Shown: positions 5,633-10,556 of the stretch, piece after piece
How positions within the stretch are numbered: the first letter of the stretch is position 1
How the letters are laid out: every line of letters begins with the position of its first letter
DNA from: JAYZVT01 sp050248375
GTDB lineage: Bacteria > Pseudomonadota > Alphaproteobacteria > Rhizobiales > Methyloligellaceae
NCBI GenBank assembly: GCA_050248375.1
Contig: JBFWSL010000127.1
Coordinates: 1-10,556, forward strand
Length of the DNA: 10,556 nt
Direction: 5' to 3'
Notes under the pieces: model-generated
What the model was told of the DNA's origin: nothing
Databases searched by the model: none
What the model saw: the letters and a program-made list of their open reading frames with translations, nothing else
Made by a program: the position numbers and the translations under genes

Positions 5633-6118
5633 TCAATCGGCGGCATCCTCGGGGGGACGGAAGCGTTCCTCCACGCTCTTGCGCAGAGCGATGCGGTCGG
5701 TGGAGGTGACGCCGAGCAGTTCGGCCGTCCGCCAGACGAGATTGGCCTCGAACTCGTGGATGACCCCGTCGGCCATGACCACTTCCCACAGCATCTCCAC
5801 GATCTTGAGCCGTCCCGGCCGGTCGAGATGGGCGGTCAGCACGCTGGTGAACCCGTACAGATCGACCGCGTCCTGCTCCCGCCTCTCCGCCTCGTCCATG
5901 AGCGAGGCCGCTTCGCTGCGGTCCAGCCCGAAGCGCTGCTCCAGCAGCGACCGCACGCGCTTGAGCTCGGTCCTGTGGACCTCGCCGTCGATGTTGGCGG
6001 TATGCAGCAGCAGGGCAGCGGCCGCGACGCGCATCTGCTCGTCGTCCAGGCTGGCCTGTCCATGGGCAGTGCCGGACACCCCGTCGACGAGTTCCTTGAG
6101 CTTTTTCCATAGCGCCAT
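5633..6118 (-). CDS. TerB family (tellurite resistance-type) protein
   Basis: This 161-residue helical, acidic, probably cytoplasmic protein has the TerB fold. Two halves each carry a D-G-x5-E metal-site motif: ANIDGEVHRTEL (41-52; Asp44, Gly45, Glu51) and MADGVIHEFEANL (115-127; Asp117, Gly118, Glu124). This spacing is the family signature and suggests a bound divalent cation. The N-terminus MALWKKLKELVDG is a short amphipathic helix that could touch the membrane. The domain occurs in many stress and signalling contexts, and no other ter genes (terC, terD, terZ) are visible, so tellurite resistance should not be assumed. The ATG at 6118 is the only sensible start, though the ribosome site (GGAAAT) is weak. 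It is divergent from the secreted-protein gene at 6228, with 109 bases between them. Confidence 0.85.
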   Translation of the reverse strand: MALWKKLKELVDGVSGTAHGQASLDDEQMRVAAAALLLHTANIDGEVHRTELKRVRSLLEQRFGLDRSEAASLMDEAERREQDAVDLYGFTSVLTAHLDRPGRLKIVEMLWEVVMADGVIHEFEANLVWRTAELLGVTSTDRIALRKSVEERFRPPEDAAD

Positions 6119-6227
6119 GAGCTGATTTCCATTTCCGGCAACTGGCAGGAAGACCTAGGATAAGCGCTCCCGGGCGCCTGCGCGACCCCCATCCACAGGA
6201 CTCCTTGCATACGGCGACGGTCCCTGA

Positions 6228-7223
6228 ATGTTCCCGAAGCTTTCCCTTTCATTCCCTACCCGATGCGCCCCGATGCTGATCGCCGGGCTGCTGGCGGCAG
6301 CCCTGCCGGACGCCGGCATGGCGGATCCGGCGGAGCTTGTCGCCACCCTGCGCGCCCGGAATGCGGAAGTCCTCAAGCTGGACGACTGGGTACCGGGCGA
6401 GCCCTCGACGGCGGTGCTGAACCCAGGGAGCGAAGGCATCGAGAAGACCGGCCCGTGGCGCATGGGCGTTGGACCGATGACTGTCGAGATCGCCATGCGA
6501 AAGCGCAAGGACGGCAAGGAGACCGCGCAGACGCCGGTGCTGACCCTGACGGTGGCGGGGAAGGTGGCGGGACGGATCACCGGCGAGGAAACCTATTACG
6601 ACTTCCCGGCCTTCGCGGCGCAGATCGTGGAGATGGATCCGTCGAACCCGTATCCGGAAGTGCTGTTCTCCAGCTACACCGGCGGCGCCCATTGCTGCTC
6701 GGTGACCTCGATCCTGACCAGCACGCAGGACGGGCGCGGCTGGCGCGTGGTGGAAGCGGGCACCTTCGACGGCAGCCCGATCCGGGCGGAGGACGCCGAC
6801 CATGACGGGCGCTTCGAGATCGCCGAGTGGGACAACCGCTTCCTCTACGCCTTCGGGTGCTATGCCTGCTCCAACGCGCCGCTGAAAATCGAGCGGCTCG
6901 CGGACACGCGGATGGTGGACGTGTCGCGCGATCCCGCCTTCCGGGAGCGGCAGCGCCAGCACCTGAAATCCATGGTGCAGCGCGCCACCGCCGACATGGA
7001 CGTGAACAGCTATCTCGGCGGCTATGTGGCCCAGAAGATACTGCTCGGGGAGGGCGAGGAAGCCATCGCGCTGATGCGCGAACACCATGACAGCTCGGGC
7101 GGGTTCGATTACGAGAGTTGCACCGTGTCGCTCGACAGGGACGGCAACTGCAAGGGGGAGATGCAGAAGCTGGATTTCCCGGAGGCGCTGATGCGCTTCC
7201 TGAAGGAGAACGGCTACAACTGA
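6228..7223 (+). CDS. Secreted cysteine-containing protein of unknown function
   Basis: I do not recognise a named family. The 331-residue product begins with a likely Sec signal peptide: basic start, hydrophobic core near residues 15-27 (MLIAGLLAAALPD), and probable cleavage after MA at 32. The mature part should be periplasmic or exported. It has six cysteines after the signal: 156 and 157 in SYTGGAHCCS, 211 and 214 in CYAC, and 298 and 308 near the end. The SYTGGAHCC motif recurs in uncharacterised proteobacterial exported proteins. Two acidic D-x-D-x-D/G loops, DADHDGRFEI (189-198) and LDRDGNCKGE (302-311), resemble calcium-binding loops of VCBS/FG-GAP or EF-hand type. The start is uncertain: ATG 6228 and ATG 6273 both lack a good ribosome site, and both keep a signal peptide. 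The cupin gene follows after 13 bases and is probably co-transcribed. Confidence 0.8.
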   Translation: MFPKLSLSFPTRCAPMLIAGLLAAALPDAGMADPAELVATLRARNAEVLKLDDWVPGEPSTAVLNPGSEGIEKTGPWRMGVGPMTVEIAMRKRKDGKETAQTPVLTLTVAGKVAGRITGEETYYDFPAFAAQIVEMDPSNPYPEVLFSSYTGGAHCCSVTSILTSTQDGRGWRVVEAGTFDGSPIRAEDADHDGRFEIAEWDNRFLYAFGCYACSNAPLKIERLADTRMVDVSRDPAFRERQRQHLKSMVQRATADMDVNSYLGGYVAQKILLGEGEEAIALMREHHDSSGGFDYESCTVSLDRDGNCKGEMQKLDFPEALMRFLKENGYN

Positions 7224-7236
7224 AGGCCGGGGCGCG

Positions 7237-7647
7237 ATGCAGACGCTTGCGATCCCGGCCGATACCAGGGAGGCGCCCGTGGGCGATCAGACTTTCTTCA
7301 ATCTGGATGACATGAGCCAGGGACTGAAGCGAGTGCTCAGCGACGGCATCGAGACCCGCATCTTCCCGGGCGAGCAGGCGATGATTTCCGTCGTGCGGAT
7401 CGCGCCGGGCGCGCAAGGCAGGGTGCACAGCCACCCGGAAGAGCAGTGGGGCGTGGTGCTCGAAGGCGGCGGCACCCGCGTTCAGGACGGCGAGAACTTC
7501 ACCGTGAAGAAGGGCGACTTCTGGCGTACGCCCGGGAACGTGCCGCACACCTTCAAGGGCGGCCCGGATGGCGCGGTGATCCTGGATGTCTTCGCCCCGC
7601 CCCGCGACGAGTACCGCAAAGCCGGCAGCGGGTTCGGCAACGGCTAG
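7237..7647 (+). CDS. Small single-domain cupin protein
   Basis: This 136-residue cytoplasmic beta-barrel protein has both cupin motifs. Motif 1 is VHSHPEEQWGVVLEGG (63-78), with His64, His66 and either Glu69 or Gln70 as metal ligands. Motif 2 is GDFWRTPGNVPHTF (93-106), with His104. The HxHPxEQ variant is shared with KdgF-like cupins that use a His-His-Gln-His site, but the substrate cannot be deduced. Two starts compete. ATG 7237 has GAAGG about 10 bases upstream and follows the previous stop by 13 bases. GTG 7279 has a better Shine-Dalgarno, AGGGAGG, 5 bases upstream and would give 122 residues without loss of the fold. The gene is convergent with the GGDEF-EAL gene; the paired palindromic repeats lie between them. 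Confidence 0.88.
   Translation: MQTLAIPADTREAPVGDQTFFNLDDMSQGLKRVLSDGIETRIFPGEQAMISVVRIAPGAQGRVHSHPEEQWGVVLEGGGTRVQDGENFTVKKGDFWRTPGNVPHTFKGGPDGAVILDVFAPPRDEYRKAGSGFGNG
7267..7273 (+). promoter_or_regulatory. Internal ribosome site that may define a GTG start of the cupin
   Basis: AGGGAGG sits 5 bases before an in-frame GTG at 7279 and is stronger than the site before ATG 7237. The 14 residues between the two starts lie outside the cupin core, so the shorter form may be the real or main product. Confidence 0.45.
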
Positions 7648-7677
7648 GGTCCGTCCGCGGGAAGGGGCCGGATCCTA

Positions 7678-7725
7678 GCGCATCATCCGGCCAGGTGGAA
7701 TCGCTTGGCCGGTAAGATGATGCGC
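7678..7725 (+). repeat. Palindromic repeat copy 1
   Basis: A 9-bp outer stem GCGCATCAT/ATGATGCGC (7678-7686/7717-7725) stacks on a 9-bp inner stem CCGGCCAGG/CTTGGCCGG (7687-7695/7704-7712, including one G.U). A TAAG bulge (7713-7716) interrupts the 3' side, and the 8-base loop starts TGGA. It is the same element as the copy at 7740-7788 but in opposite orientation, and the two are separated by 14 bases. It lies between convergent genes and could end or protect both transcripts. Confidence 0.85.
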
Positions 7726-7739
7726 CAGGTCAATAGCTC

Positions 7740-7788
7740 GAGCATGATCTTATCGGAAAAGCGGTATCCACTTTTCCGGATCATGCTC
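7740..7788 (-). repeat. Palindromic repeat copy 2 (rhizobial-type), overlapping the GGDEF-EAL stop codon
   Basis: Read on the - strand, outer arms GAGCATGAT/ATCATGCTC (7788-7780/7748-7740) enclose inner arms CCGGAAAAG/CTTTTCCGA (7779-7771/7761-7753), with a TAAG bulge (7752-7749) and a 9-base loop starting TGGA. One outermost inner-stem pair is C.A on this strand and G.U on the other. The sequence type is familiar to me as a dispersed repeat of Rhizobiales genomes, normally beginning TAGAGCATGAT. Here that TAG is the stop codon of the adjoining gene. Confidence 0.85.
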
Positions 7789-10235
7789 TAGGCGCGCAGG
7801 CGGCGGACGTTGTCCGGCAGGCTGTTGTCCTTCGGCTTCTGCTCCTCGGCCGCCACCATGAAGGACTTCTCCACTTCCGCGGCGGAGACGGCGGGGCTGA
7901 AGTAATAGCCCTGGATTTCGTTGCAGCCGAAAGCGCGCAGGGCCTCGAGCTGCATCTCGGTCTCCACGCCCTCGGCCGTGGTCGGAATGCCGAGCTGGCG
8001 GGTGAGCCCGAGCAGCGCGCGCACGATGGTGACGGCATCGCCTCCCAGTCCGAGCGATTCCACGAAAGACCGGTCGATCTTGATCTTGTCGAAGGGGAAG
8101 CCGCGCAGGTAGCTCAGCGACGAATAGCCGGTGCCGAAGTCGTCCATGACAATGCGCACGCCGAGCTGCTGCAACTGGTGCAGGGCCTCCAGCGTCTGCT
8201 CGTTGTCGTAGAGAAGCGCCGTCTCGGTGATCTCGAGCTCGAGCCGCTGCGGCGCGAGGCCGGTCTCGTCCAGGGTCTCGGTGACGAGCTGGACGATATT
8301 GCCGATGCGGAACTGCACCGAGGACAGGTTGACCGACATACGATAGCGGCCCGGCCATTTCGCCGCCTGGCGGCATGCCTGGCGCAGCACCCACTCGCCG
8401 ATGGGGATGATCTGGCCGGTTTCCTCCACCACGGGAATAAACAGATCCGGCGGCACGCGTCCGCGCTCGGGATGATGCCAGCGCAGCAACGCCTCGAAGC
8501 CGACGATTTCGCGGCTGTTGAGGTCCACGATCGGCTGGTAATGCAGGGCGAACTGGTCGCGCGCGAGCGCATTGCCGAGGTCCAGTTCGAGCGCGCGACG
8601 GGCTTTCTGCTGGGCATCCATGTCCGGCTCGAAGAAGCGGAAGATGCCGCGGCCGTCGCTCTTGGCCCGGTAGAGGGCGATATCGGCGTTACGCAGGAGC
8701 TGGTCGGCGTCGGAGCCGTCCTTGGGCGCAACCGTGATACCGATGCTGCAGGCGATGCGAAGCTGACGGTTGTCGAGATCGAAAGGTTCGTTCAGCGTGC
8801 GGCAGACCCGCTTGGCCAGTTCGGCCGCCTCCGCGGGAAAGTCGGTGCCGTGCATGACGATGGCGAATTCGTCGCCGCCGAGCCGCGCGACCGTGTCGGT
8901 CTCGCGCAAGGCGCTGCCGATCCGCTGCGCCACCTGGACAAGCAGATCATCGCCGACGGGATGTCCGAGCGTGTCGTTGATGCTCTTGAAGCGGTCGAGG
9001 TCGAGGCAGAGCACGGCGAACTGCCCGCCGCGGCGGACCCGCGCCGCGGCCTCGTCGATGCGCTGGAGCAGAAGCGTCCGGTTGGGCAGGTTGGTGAGAG
9101 CGTCGTGATGGGCGAGATGGGCTACCTTGGCCTCGATGCGCCGCTGCTCGGTGATATCCTCATGGGTCGCCACCCAGCCGCCGTCGGGCAGCGGCTGGTG
9201 ACGGATGACGATGTAACGGCCGTCGCGCATCTCCTGGATGGTGGTGGTCGGCTTGCCGGAGGTAACAGCGGCCATGCGCTCGCGGATATAGCCCTCGGGA
9301 TCGGGACCGGAATAGGCGCCATAGGCGATACGGGCGCGCAGAACGGATTCGAAGGAGACGCCAGAGCGGGTTTCCTCGCGGCTAAGGCCGTACATGTCTA
9401 TCCAGCGCTCGTTGCACACCGCCAGCCGGCGGTCCGCGTCGAACATGCACAGGCCCTGGGACATGTTGGAGACAGCCGAGCTGAAGAGCAGGTTCTGGTT
9501 GCGCAGCTTGTGGCGCTGGCGGTCGAGGTCGCCAACGGCGCGGTTGAGCATGCGCAGCGGCAACAGGCAGGCCGCGCCGAAGACAAGCAGGCCGAGCAAG
9601 GCGCCGACCGCGGCGACGAGACCGGTCTGGCTCAGCAGCGGCGACAGGCTGGCGGAGACCTGGATGGAGCCGATGGTCTTGTCGCCGATCACGATAGGGG
9701 CCGTGCTGGCGACAGTGGGGCCGGTGTTCTCGACGCCGTATTCGAGCACCACCTTGCCGTCGGCGGAGCGAATGCGCTGGCGCAGGGTCTCGTCCCAGGT
9801 CACGGCGAGCGCGGCTGCGGCGGACAAGGCCTCGCCGGTCTCGGCGAAGGAGCTGACGCGCTCGGTGACATTTCGCGACAGGCCGTCGGCAAGCATCTGC
9901 GCCTTTACATCTATGGAGGTCACAAGGGCCTGGTAGCCGAGGACGGCGAAGACAGCCGGGCCGGAGAGCGCGGTAAGCAGGGCCGCGGCGAGACTGACCT
10001 TGCGGATGGGATCGCCCAGCTCATCGGAGATGCGGCCGCTCGACAGGCGGCGGCGCAGCCTGCGCAGGGCTTCGCCATCCTTGCGGAACAGGGCGGTGGC
10101 GGCGCGGTGGCCGACAAGGAAGGCGAGGCGGACCTGCTGGCCCATGCGGCGCCACGGCAGCCCGCTGACGGCGTCCGAGGCGGACCTTGCCGCGCGCATC
10201 AGGCCACGGACCAGCCGTTGCAATTTTCTGCCCAT
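7788..10235 (-). CDS. Membrane-anchored PAS-GGDEF-EAL protein (c-di-GMP synthesis/turnover)
   Basis: This 815-residue inner-membrane signalling protein should make and/or degrade cyclic di-GMP. A basic cytoplasmic N-terminus (1-79) leads to TM1 (about 80-104), a periplasmic sensor region of about 100 residues of unknown ligand, and TM2 (about 204-227). Then come a PAS domain (about 250-365, ending VATHEDITEQRRIE), GGDEF (about 370-535) and EAL (about 545-800). The cyclase site GGDEF (453-457) is intact, and RETD (444-447), five residues before it, is a proper inhibitory I-site. The phosphodiesterase residues are all present: EALLRW (581-586), NLSS (636-639), ELEITE (666-671), DDFGTGYSS (698-706), KIDRSF (719-724), EGVE (755-758) and QGYYFS (775-780). 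Both activities are therefore possible; the net direction cannot be read. The ATG at 10235 has GGAGAG about 7 bases upstream. The C-terminus ends at a TAG provided by a palindromic repeat. The 720-codon + strand frame is a shadow. Confidence 0.95.
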   Translation of the reverse strand: MGRKLQRLVRGLMRAARSASDAVSGLPWRRMGQQVRLAFLVGHRAATALFRKDGEALRRLRRRLSSGRISDELGDPIRKVSLAAALLTALSGPAVFAVLGYQALVTSIDVKAQMLADGLSRNVTERVSSFAETGEALSAAAALAVTWDETLRQRIRSADGKVVLEYGVENTGPTVASTAPIVIGDKTIGSIQVSASLSPLLSQTGLVAAVGALLGLLVFGAACLLPLRMLNRAVGDLDRQRHKLRNQNLLFSSAVSNMSQGLCMFDADRRLAVCNERWIDMYGLSREETRSGVSFESVLRARIAYGAYSGPDPEGYIRERMAAVTSGKPTTTIQEMRDGRYIVIRHQPLPDGGWVATHEDITEQRRIEAKVAHLAHHDALTNLPNRTLLLQRIDEAAARVRRGGQFAVLCLDLDRFKSINDTLGHPVGDDLLVQVAQRIGSALRETDTVARLGGDEFAIVMHGTDFPAEAAELAKRVCRTLNEPFDLDNRQLRIACSIGITVAPKDGSDADQLLRNADIALYRAKSDGRGIFRFFEPDMDAQQKARRALELDLGNALARDQFALHYQPIVDLNSREIVGFEALLRWHHPERGRVPPDLFIPVVEETGQIIPIGEWVLRQACRQAAKWPGRYRMSVNLSSVQFRIGNIVQLVTETLDETGLAPQRLELEITETALLYDNEQTLEALHQLQQLGVRIVMDDFGTGYSSLSYLRGFPFDKIKIDRSFVESLGLGGDAVTIVRALLGLTRQLGIPTTAEGVETEMQLEALRAFGCNEIQGYYFSPAVSAAEVEKSFMVAAEEQKPKDNSLPDNVRRLRA

Positions 10236-10286
10236 GCCAACTCTCCGCAGAGGTCTCGGGATAGGGCAGGATCGGACAAACAGAAT

Positions 10287-10302
10287 GAATTGAGCTTAAT
10301 TC
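10287..10302. promoter_or_regulatory. Imperfect 16-bp palindrome upstream of the GGDEF-EAL gene
   Basis: GAATTGAGCTTAATTC is a dyad broken only at one symmetric position (G opposite T). It lies 52-67 bases upstream of the GGDEF-EAL start codon in a locally AT-rich stretch, a sensible place for a promoter or operator. I cannot name the regulator, and it does not fit the CtrA TTAA-N7-TTAA pattern. Confidence 0.4.
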
Positions 10303-10363
10303 TAAAGCATCTGGCCGATTATTTCGGCGTCTATCGTTAAGGATTTGCTGCGCGGAGCCGGAG

Positions 10364-10556
10364 CTACCTGCCGCCGGTCATCAGCCAGAACAGTCCCGCG
10401 AGCACCGGTATGGTCATGGCGGCGAATGACCCGTTCCAGCGCCAGGTGAGCGTGGTGGAGGGGATGCCCGTGGCCTGCGCGGTGAGCAGCACCACCGAGG
10501 CGAAGGGCGTGGCGCTCATGGAGACCGCCCAGCCGCAGCCCAGCGAAAGCGCCACG
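10364..10556 (-). CDS. Membrane protein, C-terminal fragment (5' end outside window)
   Basis: The last 63 residues of a - strand protein are visible, ending at TAG (10366-10364); the frame is open to the window edge. Two hydrophobic segments (about fragment residues 9-30 and 42-60) are joined by a short polar loop with TTLTWRWNGS. This fits the end of a polytopic transporter or permease, but I do not recognise the family. The GTG at 10555 is probably an internal Val codon. The stop is 128 bases upstream of the GGDEF-EAL start on the same strand. Co-transcription is unlikely but possible. Confidence 0.65.
   Translation of the reverse strand, partial: VALSLGCGWAVSMSATPFASVVLLTAQATGIPSTTLTWRWNGSFAAMTIPVLAGLFWLMTGGR

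Noticed and set aside
5633..6118. Tellurite resistance operon
   Set aside because: Only a TerB-type domain protein is present; no terA, terC, terD or terZ genes are nearby, and TerB domains occur in many unrelated contexts.
8178..10340. 720-codon open frame on the + strand
   Set aside because: It lies fully antisense to the GGDEF-EAL gene, whose domains and catalytic motifs are unmistakable. The antisense product has no recognisable domain and reflects high GC with few stop codons.

Overview
The window is a GC-rich, gene-dense piece of chromosome, most likely from an alphaproteobacterium of the Rhizobiales (Hyphomicrobiales) type. The evidence is the yggT - DUF167 - folD gene order, a PAS-GGDEF-EAL protein of alphaproteobacterial style, the codon use, and a palindromic repeat (7740-7788) of a sequence type familiar from rhizobial genomes. 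This placement comes from pattern recognition, not from a database search.

Left part (1-2429, + strand): the 3' end of pyrF (OMP decarboxylase) overlaps an MFS transporter of the CynX/NimT type that starts at a TTG. Two tandem paralogous DUF1330 proteins follow. Tight spacing suggests at least pyrF, the transporter and the first DUF1330 gene are co-transcribed. Facing them (2460-3986, - strand) is the three-gene run yggT - DUF167 - folD, which is compact and probably translationally coupled; FolD supplies one-carbon folates.

Middle (4072-4666): a strong sigma-70-like promoter precedes a tRNA-Ala(CGC) gene. After it come about 450 bp with no credible gene. That stretch is full of inverted repeats: hairpins built from CTTCG/CGAAG modules just after the tRNA, a perfect 12-bp inverted repeat, and an AT-rich perfect 14-bp palindrome with no obvious target gene.

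Centre-right (4667-6118, - strand): a stand-alone class I glutamine amidotransferase and a TerB-family protein. Divergent from terB (6228-7647, + strand) are a secreted, cysteine-containing protein of unknown function and a small cupin.

Right part (7648-10556): between the convergent cupin and the 815-residue GGDEF-EAL gene lie two copies of one palindromic repeat in opposite orientation. They differ mainly by changes that preserve base pairing, and the second copy's edge supplies the stop codon of the GGDEF-EAL gene. That gene encodes a two-TM membrane protein with sensor region, PAS, GGDEF and EAL domains and all signature catalytic residues. An imperfect 16-bp palindrome lies in its upstream region. 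The window ends inside the 3' end of a membrane protein gene on the - strand.

I found no phage, transposase, CRISPR or defence genes, and nothing in the coding content that I can defend as a new multi-gene system. The more unusual signals are in the non-coding DNA: the covarying repeat pair, the post-tRNA hairpin cluster and the orphan palindrome.
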